DNA of 64,000 nucleotides from Leeuwenhoekiella aequorea (GTDB lineage: Bacteria; Bacteroidota; Bacteroidia; Flavobacteriales; Flavobacteriaceae): NCBI RefSeq assembly GCF_004104375.1, contig NZ_QOVM01000002.1, positions 705,642 through 769,641 of the forward strand. The letters are read 5' to 3'. Both the position numbers and the translations under genes were made by a program. The notes below the pieces were generated by a model, which saw only the letters and a list, made by a program, of their open reading frames with translations, made no database searches and was not told the origin of the DNA. This document shows positions 8,568 through 19,109 of this stretch, in pieces. Numbering within the stretch: the first letter of the stretch is position 1; each line of letters starts with the position of its first letter.

Positions 8568-10292
8568 TTATGTACCAAATTTTAAAATCACACTCCCGCA
8601 ATTACGCATCGTATCTGTATAATATGGATTTATAATTTTTTCTGAAGTACTAAGCCAAACCGCTCCTTCACTATTATTTGCCATTGGACAACGCTGCAAA
8701 TATAATGCAGGTTTTAAATTATTAAGATTATTTACTATCGCAGCCATATTTTCATTAAGAATCACAAAATTTTCTCGTTGACTTGCAATCGTTTTTGCAT
8801 TTATAATTGCATTGAGCATCTTTGTAATTTTGGTTACTTGCATCTTCGCAGAATTCGGAAGTGTTTCCAAATTAACTTTATTAAAGGAGGATTTTAAATC
8901 TGTTGCATATTCAGAAACCCGTTTAGGGTTAGATTCTACAAAGGCTTCTGTTAATTTTAAGTACCCCGATATTGTACTATTTAAAGATGCTTCATTAGCT
9001 TCAGAAAAAACAACCTTGTTGTCCTTAGACTTAAGCTGCTCATCTTCAATACCAGAATTCATCATTGATTTTTTTCCGCCTAACTGAGCGGCTGCATCAA
9101 CCGTGAATGTTCCATTAACTACGATTTCTTCACCTACAGATAATCCGGAGACAATGGTATAATTTCCTCCTGCTTTTTGTCCTAATCGAACTTCTCGCAT
9201 CTCAAAAACAGTTTCTTTGGGATTCGGTTTAACATAAACCAGCGATCGCTCTCCCGTCCACATCACTGCTGAAGCAGGTATACTTAATTCAGAATTGGAC
9301 GTGCCTGGCGAGCTATCTACACGCGCAGATACAAACATTCCCGGTTTAAAAAGGCCTTCTTTATTATTAAGTATAACTCGTATAGTAACAGTGCGAGTCT
9401 GCGTATTGAAAATAGGATCAATAAATGATATCTCGCCTTCAAAACTGCGATTAGGATATGCATTTGTTTCTATAGAAAGTAACATCCCTTCTTTAAATTG
9501 ATCGATTTGACGTTCATAAACATCAAATTCAGCCCAAATAGTAGCTAGATTACTTACCTTAAAAATAGCTTTCCCGTCCATAATATGATCTCCCTCATTT
9601 ACGGCAATTTCAGTCACTACACCAGATACGTGAGAATAAATTGGGAAACGTGTTACCACTTCACCAGATTGCTCTATTTGATCAAGTAATTGACCGTGAA
9701 TTTTAAGGTTATTAAATTTACTACGTACGGCATTATATAACTTAGGCTGTGTTGCTTTCATTTTTGCAGCTGTGATTAACTCTTGCTGCGCCGCTACCAA
9801 TTCTGGCGAATAAATAGTTGCAATCCGTTGTCCTTTAGAGACCTCCTGCCCCAGAGAACGAATAGCTAAACTTTCTATTCTACCATTAAAATGGGCTGGT
9901 TGCGTTGCTGTGGCATTCTCATTTATTGCGATCCTGCCAGACAAATTAGTTGTATTTGTACCAGTGGTAGTTTTGCTGCCAATGATTAAAGTTTGCACTC
10001 CCGCCAATGCTATTGCATTTTTGGTCATTGTAAATTGATTTGCTTTCAATCCCGAAGATTCCGTTTCCTTTTTAACGAGATCCATTCCACATATAGGACA
10101 GTCACCAGGCTCTTCTCTAATAATTTGCGGATGCATAGAACACGTATACAGTTCTGCAGCATCACTAGCGATATGTTCATGACCAACTTCCGCAGAAATG
10201 GATTCTTGATTATCGCTATTTGTAAACAACAAGTAACCCAATCCCAAGCCTACTGCGCCAGCTATTATAATGTAAAGAATAGATTTATTCAT
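8568..10292 (-). CDS. cusB: CusB-type periplasmic adaptor of a copper/silver RND efflux pump
   Basis: A 574-residue membrane-fusion protein. One N-terminal membrane anchor (about 5-23) is followed by a heavy-metal-binding zinc-ribbon-like domain (about 49-76: YTCSMHP, then CPICGMDLV) and by barrel-sandwich and beta-barrel adaptor domains (about 115-415). The C-terminal 140 residues form a DUF3347-like domain ending in CPM, WLS, NPYY and NCGS motifs. The adaptor would link the CusA pump to the TolC-type channel and capture metal in the periplasm. It is the last gene of the copper cluster, 49 bases after copA. The extra C-terminal domain repeats the fold of the separate lipoprotein at 12937-13548. 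Confidence 0.93.
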   Translation of the reverse strand: MNKSILYIIIAGAVGLGLGYLLFTNSDNQESISAEVGHEHIASDAAELYTCSMHPQIIREEPGDCPICGMDLVKKETESSGLKANQFTMTKNAIALAGVQTLIIGSKTTTGTNTTNLSGRIAINENATATQPAHFNGRIESLAIRSLGQEVSKGQRIATIYSPELVAAQQELITAAKMKATQPKLYNAVRSKFNNLKIHGQLLDQIEQSGEVVTRFPIYSHVSGVVTEIAVNEGDHIMDGKAIFKVSNLATIWAEFDVYERQIDQFKEGMLLSIETNAYPNRSFEGEISFIDPIFNTQTRTVTIRVILNNKEGLFKPGMFVSARVDSSPGTSNSELSIPASAVMWTGERSLVYVKPNPKETVFEMREVRLGQKAGGNYTIVSGLSVGEEIVVNGTFTVDAAAQLGGKKSMMNSGIEDEQLKSKDNKVVFSEANEASLNSTISGYLKLTEAFVESNPKRVSEYATDLKSSFNKVNLETLPNSAKMQVTKITKMLNAIINAKTIASQRENFVILNENMAAIVNNLNNLKPALYLQRCPMANNSEGAVWLSTSEKIINPYYTDTMRNCGSVILKFGT

Positions 10293-10341
10293 AATTTTAT
10301 TTTATTTCTTCGGAAACATTAAATTTTCTACCTCCTGATAT

Positions 10342-12858
10342 TTAGTCTAGAGATTTATTCCGTAAGCGCAATGCATTTGCAATTACAGAGACCGAACTAA
10401 AACTCATAGCAAGTGCAGCAATCATAGGTGACAATAGAATCCCAAAAAACGGATACAGTACTCCGGCGGCGATAGGCACACCAATAGAATTATATATAAG
10501 AGCAAAAAATAAATTCTGCTTAATATTTCTCATAACAGCAACACTCAGGTTATGAGCTTTTACAATACCATGTAAATCGCCCTGCACTAGTGTTATTGCT
10601 GCACTTTCTATTGCAACATCTGTACCTGTCCCCATTGCAATACCTACATTGCTTTGCGCTAGTGCTGGGGCATCATTAATCCCGTCTCCTGCCATAGCAA
10701 CGAACTTTCCTTCATTTTGCAAACGCACAATCTCATCCTGCTTATCTTCAGGCAGCATTCCTGCTTTATAATCTATTAGATTAAGGGAGTTTGCTACCGC
10801 CTTTGCTGTATTTTGATTATCGCCGGTGAGCATTATTACAGCAATATCTTTTGCCTGTAGAGCCTGTATAGCTTTTTTACTTGATTTTTTAATTTTATCA
10901 GTGATTACTACAAAACCTACCGCTTCCTTATTTACCGATAGAAAGGATACAGTTTTGCCCTGCTCTTGATGCTTTATTGATGCCGCGCGCAATTCATCTG
11001 TTATGCTTGCGCCAGCTTCTTCCATCATTTTTTCATTACCCAATGCCAACTTTTTATTCTCAAAATTACCAGTAACCCCTTTTCCGGTAACCGAATTAAA
11101 ATTTTCTATTTTAGAAATTGTAACACCTTGTTCTTGAACGTAGCGTACAGTAGCTTCGGCAAGTGGGTGCTCACTTAAATTGTTAAGTGCAGAAATGTAT
11201 TCTAAGAGTGCTTCTTCTGTAAAATCTCCATACGAATGAATTGCTTCAACAGATGGTTTTCCTTCGGTTAGCGTTCCTGTTTTATCAACAATGAGCACAT
11301 TAATTTTATCCATTTTTTCTAGTGCTTCGGCATTTTTGATCAGCACACCGTTTTGCGCACCTTTACCTACACCTACCATTACAGACATAGGAGTGGCTAA
11401 ACCTAATGCACATGGACAAGCAATAATGAGAACTGCAATCGCATTTACTAATGCATAGACATAAATCGGCTCTGGACCAAAAATTACCCAAAGAATGAAA
11501 GTGAGTATAGAAATCCCTACAACTACAGGAACAAAATATCCAGATATTTTATCAGCTAACTTCTGAATGGGTGCTTGACTGCGGCTGGCTTTATTAACCA
11601 TCTCGATGATTTGAGATAACAATGTTTCTCCACCTACCTTTTCAGCTTTCATTAGAAAAGATTGTTTTCCATTTATGGTTCCGCTGCTTACCGTGTCGCC
11701 CTCATTTTTATTAACCGGAATAGGCTCTCCAGTAATCATTGATTCATCTATAGCACTCTCGCCTTCTGTAATAATACCATCAACAGGTATTCTGTCTCCC
11801 GGCTTTACACGTAAAATATCATTCTTCTCAATCTCATCTATTGATACCTGCTGCTCATTCCCGTTTACGATTTTTAATGCTTTATTAGGTGCCAACTTAA
11901 GCAATTCTTTTACCGCAGAATTGGTTTTACTATGTGCTCTGGCTTCTAAAACTTGACCCATTAAAACCAGAGTAAGAATTACAGTTGCAGCTTCATAATA
12001 AACGTGAACAGTATCTGAGGCTGTCTTAAACTGCTGCGGAAAAAAATCGGGAATAAGCATACCAAATACACTAAAAAGCCAGGCAACTCCGGCTCCAATT
12101 CCTATAAGTGTAAACATATTGAGATTCCACGTTTTTACTGATCTCCACGCGCGTTCAAAAAACATCCATGTTGCATAAAAAACCACAGGTAGTGATAAAA
12201 TAAACTGAACCCAATTCCAATATTCCTGAGCCATTAACTTATACAAAGGATTGTCATTGAGCATTTCACTCATAGCGATTATAAATATGGGAAGCGTAAA
12301 ACCGAGCGCAATCCAAAATTTATTTAGCATTTTTTTATACGACTTTTCTTCAGCCGAAAGATCCGGTTCAACAGGAACCAAATCCATCCCACAAATACTA
12401 CAACTACCCGGCTCATCTTCGTTAATCTCTGGGTGCATAGGACAAGTGTAGGTAGTATGCGCTGTAGCTCCTGCGGTTTTTTCCTGCACTAAGTCCATAC
12501 CGCAAACCGGGCAATCTCCAGGTTTGTCGTAGGTTTTATCTCCTTCACAGTGCATAGGACAATAATATACTCCCTCACCTGCCGCTGCTTTAGGATTGGT
12601 TTCTGACTTTGTTTTTTTAGAATCCTTCTTAATTTTGGGCGCTTTGCCTTGTTCGTGAATGGTATAATCCCCACCGGCTTCGGCTAATGCAGCCTGATAA
12701 ACCCCAATTTTAATAGGTTTTTCGGTTTCGAGAATTGCTTGAGCATTTGACAAATCTATGTCTGCCTGAATGACGCCACTTACCTTAGATAACGTTTGTT
12801 GAACGTGGTTTTGGCAGCCTTTGCAACTCATTCCGTGTATGTGATAGGTCTTTGTCAT
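10342..12858 (-). CDS. copA: copper-translocating P1B-type ATPase
   Basis: An 838-residue inner-membrane copper exporter. The N-terminal HMA domain has MSCKGC (C12, C15), and two heavy-metal-binding YHS-like modules follow (about 98-126 and 137-164, each with a CPMH and a CxxCGMDLV motif). The transmembrane core contains the ion-binding CPC motif at 481-483, preceded by the actuator motif TGEP (about 376-379). The phosphorylation site is D525 in DKTGT, and SEHPLAEA and GDGINDAPAL are present. These motifs place it in the Cu(I) class. Two tandem metal modules before the membrane domain are more than many bacterial CopA proteins have. It sits between the DUF3347 lipoprotein and cusB, in the same direction. 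Confidence 0.96.
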   Translation of the reverse strand: MTKTYHIHGMSCKGCQNHVQQTLSKVSGVIQADIDLSNAQAILETEKPIKIGVYQAALAEAGGDYTIHEQGKAPKIKKDSKKTKSETNPKAAAGEGVYYCPMHCEGDKTYDKPGDCPVCGMDLVQEKTAGATAHTTYTCPMHPEINEDEPGSCSICGMDLVPVEPDLSAEEKSYKKMLNKFWIALGFTLPIFIIAMSEMLNDNPLYKLMAQEYWNWVQFILSLPVVFYATWMFFERAWRSVKTWNLNMFTLIGIGAGVAWLFSVFGMLIPDFFPQQFKTASDTVHVYYEAATVILTLVLMGQVLEARAHSKTNSAVKELLKLAPNKALKIVNGNEQQVSIDEIEKNDILRVKPGDRIPVDGIITEGESAIDESMITGEPIPVNKNEGDTVSSGTINGKQSFLMKAEKVGGETLLSQIIEMVNKASRSQAPIQKLADKISGYFVPVVVGISILTFILWVIFGPEPIYVYALVNAIAVLIIACPCALGLATPMSVMVGVGKGAQNGVLIKNAEALEKMDKINVLIVDKTGTLTEGKPSVEAIHSYGDFTEEALLEYISALNNLSEHPLAEATVRYVQEQGVTISKIENFNSVTGKGVTGNFENKKLALGNEKMMEEAGASITDELRAASIKHQEQGKTVSFLSVNKEAVGFVVITDKIKKSSKKAIQALQAKDIAVIMLTGDNQNTAKAVANSLNLIDYKAGMLPEDKQDEIVRLQNEGKFVAMAGDGINDAPALAQSNVGIAMGTGTDVAIESAAITLVQGDLHGIVKAHNLSVAVMRNIKQNLFFALIYNSIGVPIAAGVLYPFFGILLSPMIAALAMSFSSVSVIANALRLRNKSLD

Positions 12859-12936
12859 TTTTTCCAGATATTAGAATTTAAAGGATAGTCCTCCATTTTC
12901 TGTACAGCTCTATAACTGTATTATTTAATTATAACT

Positions 12937-13548
12937 TTATTTAGTTATCGTCGCGGTTACAGAACCACAATTCATCATTTTATCTCCGTAGTAGGGGTTT
13001 TCAATAGTGCTTTCATTAGACAACCAGTCTGCTCCCTTACCATTTAATGCCATAGGACAATGTTGTTTATATAGGGTTCCGGCATTTATATTTTTTCTAA
13101 AGTAAGCCTGCACCGCATTTGAAAATTGTGAAAATGCTTTGCGCTGTGCGTCTAAATCTTCTGTAATAGCAATTGCCTCTGCTGCAGATTTTAGTTTTGC
13201 GTTACTCTCATCAAAAATTATAGCGAGATTTGCCGCTTGTTGTTTAGTCTTTTCTGCATCTGAAGCTATAAGAGCTACACGCACTGCATTATACGCATCC
13301 CAAACCCCTTTAGAAGCCGAATTTTTAAAAGAAAGAGCTGCTTTGTCAATTCTCATTTCTGTAGAGCTGTTGGAGGTTTCTAACTCTTTTTGTCCCGGAT
13401 TACCCATAGGCTCATTAGCTACTTCATTTTCTACTGAAATAACTGGCTCCAAAGAGTCATTCTCTGTTTCATTTTTTTTATCATTACCGCATGAAGTTAT
13501 TGATAATGCTATAGCAGCAATGCTTACTAATTTGATTGTATTTTTCAT
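12937..13548 (-). CDS. DUF3347 lipoprotein, copper cluster
   Basis: A 203-residue secreted protein. The signal peptide ends in a lipobox (SITSC, lipidated C20), so it is likely an outer- or inner-membrane lipoprotein facing the periplasm. The DUF3347 domain covers about residues 70-203 and ends with CPMALNGKGADWLS, NPYYGDKMMNCGS. These Cys and Met residues are plausible copper ligands; the same signature ends CusB in this cluster. It follows the TolC-type gene by 8 bases. The domain is recurrent in Bacteroidota copper loci; its precise role (chaperone or sensor of periplasmic metal) is not established and is inferred from context. Confidence 0.85.
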   Translation of the reverse strand: MKNTIKLVSIAAIALSITSCGNDKKNETENDSLEPVISVENEVANEPMGNPGQKELETSNSSTEMRIDKAALSFKNSASKGVWDAYNAVRVALIASDAEKTKQQAANLAIIFDESNAKLKSAAEAIAITEDLDAQRKAFSQFSNAVQAYFRKNINAGTLYKQHCPMALNGKGADWLSNESTIENPYYGDKMMNCGSVTATITK

Positions 13549-13556
13549 AGTCTGTT

Positions 13557-14801
13557 TTATTTTGAGGTTAAATAATTAATTATAGCAACTTGTTTATAAT
13601 AACGCATTATGGCGTCCACTTGATTTCTATTAAATCGTAATTGCAACTCTTGAATATCTAAAATTTCATTAAAATCTATAGTTCCGGTTTCATAATTTTT
13701 TAGTAAAATTTCTTCAGCATTACGCGCTTGTTTTAGATTCTCTGCCTCCTTGAGAAAATCTATTCGTGCAGAATTTCTAATTCGTATCGCATCTGCGTAC
13801 ATCCCTTTTAATAGATTTAAACGATCACTTTTTTGAGCATTTATAACTGCTTGTTTAATTTCATTTTGCCTACTTATCGATTTATATTTTGAGGTAAATA
13901 ATGGTACAGATACCGAAATCATAGGCATAATAATATCTTTTCCATTATTCTCAACCACCATATCTGTACGCTCCGATACCGGCAAATAGTCAAGTCCTAT
14001 TCCTAGTTTAGGTGCAGCATCACGTTGATTGAGGAGCTCTTCCTGCAGAATACTTTCTGCCAGTTTATCATAATTAAGAATTTCATAATTGCTTGATATA
14101 TCGGTTATCGTACTTTCAAAATCTTCTGCAGGCAAATACAAACTATCTGCAACTTGCACTGCAGATTCTACCTCGATATTTAGTAGTGCATTAAACTGAA
14201 TTTTTGCAGCTTTCAAATCTTCATCTAACAATGCCAACTGAGCAAGTAAATCGTTTTGACGAATTTGAATTTTTAAAAAATCTACCGCTGATGCCGTTCC
14301 TACTTCAACTGCATTAAGTGCTAGCTCTTCATATTTTGAAAGTAAGTCTAAGCTTTCATTCACAATCTTTTTTGTAGTCTGTATCCTGTATAACTCGTAA
14401 TATTTTTGAGCTACTTCTAATCTCAATTTTCGTTTGGCAATAACATAATTTACATATTCGGTATTTGCTAAGGCATTTTGATAATTTTCACGTGCAGCAA
14501 TAGTTCCAAACCACGGGATCATCTGTTTAACAGAAAACCGAGCTCGTTGACTACCTACTCGAGTTTCTGGCGTACTTACAAAGTATGCCGCGCTAATTTC
14601 TGTATCGGAAAGTCCGCCAACTTCATTTATTTTCTCTTTTGCGATCTCGTAATTCAAATCAAATGCTTGAATAGCAGTATTGTTTTCTTCAGCTACTTCA
14701 ATGTAACTCGCTAAATCTTGAGAATAAACTTTCACAGCATTTGCACTAAAAAAAATTATCGCAAACACAAATTGCCAACACCTAATAGGTTGTATAATCA
14801 T
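13557..14801 (-). CDS. TolC-family outer-membrane channel of the copper efflux pump
   Basis: About 414 residues from the ATG at 14801, which gives a signal peptide (MIIQPIRCWQFVFAI, cleavage near VYSQD). An upstream in-frame start at 14840 would overlap cusA. The body is long helical repeats, with the first half (LASYIEVAEENNTAIQAFDL) and second half following the outer-membrane efflux protein pattern. It would act as the exit duct for CusB and CusA, playing the part of CusC. It follows cusA by about 10 bases and precedes the DUF3347 gene by 8, consistent with one transcript. Confidence 0.88.
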   Translation of the reverse strand: MIIQPIRCWQFVFAIIFFSANAVKVYSQDLASYIEVAEENNTAIQAFDLNYEIAKEKINEVGGLSDTEISAAYFVSTPETRVGSQRARFSVKQMIPWFGTIAARENYQNALANTEYVNYVIAKRKLRLEVAQKYYELYRIQTTKKIVNESLDLLSKYEELALNAVEVGTASAVDFLKIQIRQNDLLAQLALLDEDLKAAKIQFNALLNIEVESAVQVADSLYLPAEDFESTITDISSNYEILNYDKLAESILQEELLNQRDAAPKLGIGLDYLPVSERTDMVVENNGKDIIMPMISVSVPLFTSKYKSISRQNEIKQAVINAQKSDRLNLLKGMYADAIRIRNSARIDFLKEAENLKQARNAEEILLKNYETGTIDFNEILDIQELQLRFNRNQVDAIMRYYKQVAIINYLTSK

Positions 14802-14811
14802 TTTAATAATT

Positions 14812-17800
14812 TTATAAGGAGCCACCCGATTGATCTTCAATTTTAATGGCCTTTTTCAATTCATATTCTTTCTTCCAACTATACAACACAGGAACTATGA
14901 AATAAGAAGTTATATCTATTATCATACCTCCAAAAACAGGTATAGCCATCGGAATCATAATATCACTCCCGCGCCCGGAAGAAGTTAATACTGGAAATAA
15001 AGCGAGCACCGTTGTAACCGTCGTCATCAGACACGGTCTAATACGTTTGCCCGCCGCTTTTAAGGTTGCAAGGCGTATCTGCTCTTTAGTATTGGTTTTG
15101 ATTTTATCAAAAGTTTGAGTGAGATAAGTTGCCATAACCACACCATCATCAGTTGCAATTCCAAAAAGTGCAATAAAACCTACCCAAACCGCCACACTCA
15201 GGTTTACCGTCTTTATATTGAAAAGATCGCGTAGATTCTCACCAAAGAAATCAAAATTTAAAAACCAATCTTGACCATATAACCAAAGCATTATAAAACC
15301 TCCGGCAAAAGCCACAGCAATGCCTGTAAAAACCATCAACGAGGTGCTAACAGATTTAAACTGAAAATAAAGAATCAAGAATATTATGAGCAGCACTAGT
15401 GGTATAACTACCGAAAGTGTTTTTTCTGCCCTTAATTGATTCTCATAAGTTCCCGTAAATCGATAGCTGATTCCTTGCGGTACAATCAATTCTCCAGAAT
15501 CAATTTTTGAAGCTATTATAGCTTGTGCATCTTCAACGACGTCTACTTCAGCATAACCATCAAGTTTATCAAATAATACATAACCTATGAGAAAAGTATC
15601 TTCACTTTTTATAACCTGTGGCCCTTGCTCATATCTTATTTGAACAAGTTCGTTTAAAGGCACCGGGCTGCCACTACTTACAGGCACATAGATATTCTTT
15701 AAATCTTCAGGGTTTTCTCTTAGCTCTCTGGGATAACGCACACGCACCATATAACGTTCTCTACCCTCAACAGTTTGCGTAAGCGGCATGCCTCCTACAG
15801 CAACTTCAAGAATTTGTTGTACAGTTTGAATAGAAATCCCGTAGCGTATTAATTTTTCCCGTTCAATATCAATAAGCAAATAAGGTTTGCCTACGATGCG
15901 ATCAGCAAAAACAGCTTCAGGCTTTACTCCCGGAGCTTGCTTTAAAATTTCTTCCAGCTGTAAGCCAAAAGCTTCAATTTCTTTGAGATTAGAGCCTTTA
16001 ACTTTAATCCCCATAGGTGCACGCATACCCGTCTGCAACATCACCAATCTAGTTTCAATAGGTTGCAGTTTTGGCGCTGAAGTTATACCGGGTAGTTTTG
16101 AGACCCGTGCAATCTCATTCCAAATATCATCAGCAGACTGAATTTGAGGTCGCCAACTACGATAGTACTTTCCACTAGCATCGGGTATTAATTTATCTGC
16201 AGAAATTATGTTTTCTGTGAGATAATTACCCGCTCCAGAAGTATTATTTGGATTAGAAACAGAACCACCTGCTTTTAAAACAAAATCTCCATTATTGTTA
16301 ACCTTATAGCGCTGTATCTTTCCATCACTATTCAGTAAATATTCTGGTTTATATTGTACGATATTTTCATACATAGATAGCGGCGCTGGATCTAAAGCAG
16401 ATTCTGTACGACCCGCCTTGCCCACCACCGTCTGTACTTCTGGAATACTGGCAACAGCCATATCCAATTGCTGCAATACTCGTTTATTTTCCTCAACACC
16501 AGCGTGAGGTAACGATGAAGGCATCAGTAAAAATGTACCTTCATTTAATGAAGGCATAAATTCTTTTCCTGTATTAGAAAGTATGAAACCTCCACAAATC
16601 AATAAGGCTGTAGGTATTGCTAAGAATAGAATTCTATTTGCTAAAGCCCAACTTAAAATACGCTCATAGAAGTGTTTTAGAATCCAGAAAACTCCAAAAA
16701 ATATTCCGCAGAGGAGAGTTACAAAAACAAGATTGATGACTATACTTCTATCAAAACCTAATGGTCTCCAATAGGTTGCCAGTAAAAAAGCTATTGTGAT
16801 AATTGAGATAATTCCTTCCGCTTGCGGAAAACCATTAAAAGACAATCTATTTACATATCGCAAAAGCGCTATTATTCCAAATGCGACTAAGACCAGCCCC
16901 AGCCAGTTTCCATAAACTAGTGTGATTAATCCTACTACAATCAGACTTAATTTAAAAATTAGCTTTGTTGATTTTTTAAAGCTTTTTCTACGGAAAATTA
17001 AAGCAGCAAAAGGTGGAATTATAAATAAAGCAATAACTAGTGAAGCGGTGAGAGCAGCTGTTTTTGTAAATGCAAGTGGTCTAAATAATTTGCCCTCTGC
17101 ACCTAGGAGTGTAAAAACAGGAATAAAACTTATAATCGTCGTTAAAACAGCAGTAACAATTGCTCCCGAAACCTCTGAGGTAGCATTATAAATTACGTTG
17201 TTAAGCGCTAATTTTTTAGCTTGCTTGCTATTGTCATCGAGATGGCGTATCATATTTTCGGTCAAAATAACGCCAACGTCAACCATTGTACCTATGGCTA
17301 TAGCTATCCCCGATAAAGCCACAATATTGGCATCAACATCAAAGAGTTTCATTGCTATAAAAACCATTAAAACGGCAACAGGTAATAATCCAGAAATTAA
17401 TACGGAAGCTCTTAGATTAAACAGCATTACAATGATTACGAGAATGGTAATAAGTATCTCCATTGTTAACGCTTCATCTAGCGTATGAAGGGTTTCATTT
17501 ATAAGCTGTGTGCGATCATAAAAAGGTACGATTGTTAATTGCGATTTAGTGCCATCTGGTAATAATTTAGAGGGTAGGCCTCCACTAATTTCGGTGATTT
17601 TATTTTTTACATTGGTAATCACTTCCATCGGGTTTGCGCCATATCGGGCAACTACGACACCGCCTACAACCTCGGCTCCTTCTTTATCTAAAATACCTCT
17701 ACGCGGAGCTGGTCCTAACGAAACGTGAGCAATATCTTTAACCCGTATAGCAGTGTAGTTTGATGCAGAAACAACGGCATTTTCTATATCTGCTACAGAT

Positions 17801-18567
17801 TTAATGTAACCGAGACCACGCACGAGATATTCAGCCTTATTAATTTCTAAAGTTTGCGCACCTATATCTCTATTACTTTCTTTAACAGCATTAACAAGAG
17901 CACTTAAATCTAGATTGTATTGTCTAAGAAGTTCGGGATTTACGTCTATTTGATATTCCTGAACGTATCCTCCAATAGATGCAACTTCTGACACACCTCC
18001 TGCTGAGGCAAGACCGTATTTTACGTAATAATCTTGAATACTTCGTAATTCTTGCAAATCCCACCCGCCTGTGACATTTCCTTCTTCATCACGTCCTTCT
18101 AGCGTATACCAATAAATCTGACCCAATCCAGTGGCATCTGGTCCTAATGTAGGATTAACACCTTCAGGGAGTAATGTCGCTGGTAAGGAATTTAGTTTTT
18201 CTAAAATGCGACTACGACTCCAGTAAAATTCGATATCTTCTTCAAAAATGATGTAGATACTTGAAAAGCCAAACATTGAAGAACTCCGTATCGTTTTAAC
18301 TCCCGGAATTCCCAACATAGCCGATGTTAACGGGTAACTAATCTGATCCTCTATATCTTGAGGCGACCTCCCGTCCCACTTTGTAAAAACTATTTGTTGA
18401 TTTTCACCTATATCTGGTATAGCATCTACGGCTACAGGACTGCGCGGTATAAAGCCTATATCCCAATTAAAAGGTGCAGTTGCCACTCCCCAACCAATAA
18501 ATATTGAAAGTAACAATATTGCTACAAGCTTATTTTCTATAAAAAATTTGATGCTTTTATTGAGCAT
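14812..18567 (-). CDS. cusA: CusA-type heavy-metal RND efflux pump
   Basis: About 1251 residues from the ATG at 18567 (MLNKSIKFFIENKLVAI, the usual start of the family); the reading frame is open 23 codons further upstream, but that extension looks non-native. The family hallmarks are visible: FTKWDGRSPQDIEDQISYPL near the N-terminus, TM4 GIAIAIGTMVDVGVILTEN, and the C-terminal half with MATYL and GKRIRPCLMTTVTTVLALFP. It is about 200 residues longer than E. coli CusA. The extra length comprises additional hydrophobic segments in the middle (around residues 540-650), a form I believe is common in Bacteroidota. It exports Cu(I)/Ag(I) across the envelope with CusB and the TolC-type protein. Confidence 0.95.
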   Translation of the reverse strand: MLNKSIKFFIENKLVAILLLSIFIGWGVATAPFNWDIGFIPRSPVAVDAIPDIGENQQIVFTKWDGRSPQDIEDQISYPLTSAMLGIPGVKTIRSSSMFGFSSIYIIFEEDIEFYWSRSRILEKLNSLPATLLPEGVNPTLGPDATGLGQIYWYTLEGRDEEGNVTGGWDLQELRSIQDYYVKYGLASAGGVSEVASIGGYVQEYQIDVNPELLRQYNLDLSALVNAVKESNRDIGAQTLEINKAEYLVRGLGYIKSVADIENAVVSASNYTAIRVKDIAHVSLGPAPRRGILDKEGAEVVGGVVVARYGANPMEVITNVKNKITEISGGLPSKLLPDGTKSQLTIVPFYDRTQLINETLHTLDEALTMEILITILVIIVMLFNLRASVLISGLLPVAVLMVFIAMKLFDVDANIVALSGIAIAIGTMVDVGVILTENMIRHLDDNSKQAKKLALNNVIYNATSEVSGAIVTAVLTTIISFIPVFTLLGAEGKLFRPLAFTKTAALTASLVIALFIIPPFAALIFRRKSFKKSTKLIFKLSLIVVGLITLVYGNWLGLVLVAFGIIALLRYVNRLSFNGFPQAEGIISIITIAFLLATYWRPLGFDRSIVINLVFVTLLCGIFFGVFWILKHFYERILSWALANRILFLAIPTALLICGGFILSNTGKEFMPSLNEGTFLLMPSSLPHAGVEENKRVLQQLDMAVASIPEVQTVVGKAGRTESALDPAPLSMYENIVQYKPEYLLNSDGKIQRYKVNNNGDFVLKAGGSVSNPNNTSGAGNYLTENIISADKLIPDASGKYYRSWRPQIQSADDIWNEIARVSKLPGITSAPKLQPIETRLVMLQTGMRAPMGIKVKGSNLKEIEAFGLQLEEILKQAPGVKPEAVFADRIVGKPYLLIDIEREKLIRYGISIQTVQQILEVAVGGMPLTQTVEGRERYMVRVRYPRELRENPEDLKNIYVPVSSGSPVPLNELVQIRYEQGPQVIKSEDTFLIGYVLFDKLDGYAEVDVVEDAQAIIASKIDSGELIVPQGISYRFTGTYENQLRAEKTLSVVIPLVLLIIFLILYFQFKSVSTSLMVFTGIAVAFAGGFIMLWLYGQDWFLNFDFFGENLRDLFNIKTVNLSVAVWVGFIALFGIATDDGVVMATYLTQTFDKIKTNTKEQIRLATLKAAGKRIRPCLMTTVTTVLALFPVLTSSGRGSDIMIPMAIPVFGGMIIDITSYFIVPVLYSWKKEYELKKAIKIEDQSGGSL

Positions 18568-18685
18568 ATCTAATAGATAATGAATGAGAAAAGTATGTTC
18601 TAAAAATTTTAGATAACATAGAAAATTCTTTCGCAAATGCGAAAAAAACTAAGATGTGCAAAGGCACATAACTCTCAAATCAATA

Positions 18686-19102
18686 TCAAATTATAAAAAC
18701 CTGATCCCGAATATGGATATCTCGAATGAGATTAGGCGGAGAATAATCAGTATAGAATAAATTGTCTATTTGCTCTGGTGCAAGTAGTGCATAGTAGCTA
18801 TAAACAAATGCTGAAACGAAAAATTGCTGATCTAAATCTAAAGTACAATGTACCGGTTTTAAGTCATCCTTTCCAGTAGCTACGATCTTTTTATCTGAAC
18901 AACAACCCTTTAAACCAATTGTTGTATCACAGTCTGCAGTGACACTCTTAACGTCCATACCACAAGAATTGGTATGATTTGTAAGGGAATAGTCAACAAG
19001 CGTTTTACCACAATAATGCATATTTACAGTAAATGACATCGTAGTAAATAATACTACAATTGCCATAACACCTGCAATTATTTTATGTGAAACTTGTTTC
19101 AT
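18686..19102 (-). CDS. HYC_CC_PP family protein, first gene of the copper cluster
   Basis: A 138-residue exported or membrane-anchored protein with an N-terminal hydrophobic segment (about 8-27). The three motifs that name the family are H29-Y30-C31, the Cys pair C67-C68 and the Pro pair P122-P123, with further Cys at 47, 58 and 86. Conserved Cys and His suggest metal binding. Proteins of this kind are found next to copper and RND efflux genes in Bacteroidota, and here it lies 118 bases upstream of cusA in the same direction. Function is not known; a periplasmic metal-binding role is inferred. Confidence 0.8.
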   Translation of the reverse strand: MKQVSHKIIAGVMAIVVLFTTMSFTVNMHYCGKTLVDYSLTNHTNSCGMDVKSVTADCDTTIGLKGCCSDKKIVATGKDDLKPVHCTLDLDQQFFVSAFVYSYYALLAPEQIDNLFYTDYSPPNLIRDIHIRDQVFII

Positions 19103-19109
19103 ATTCCTG

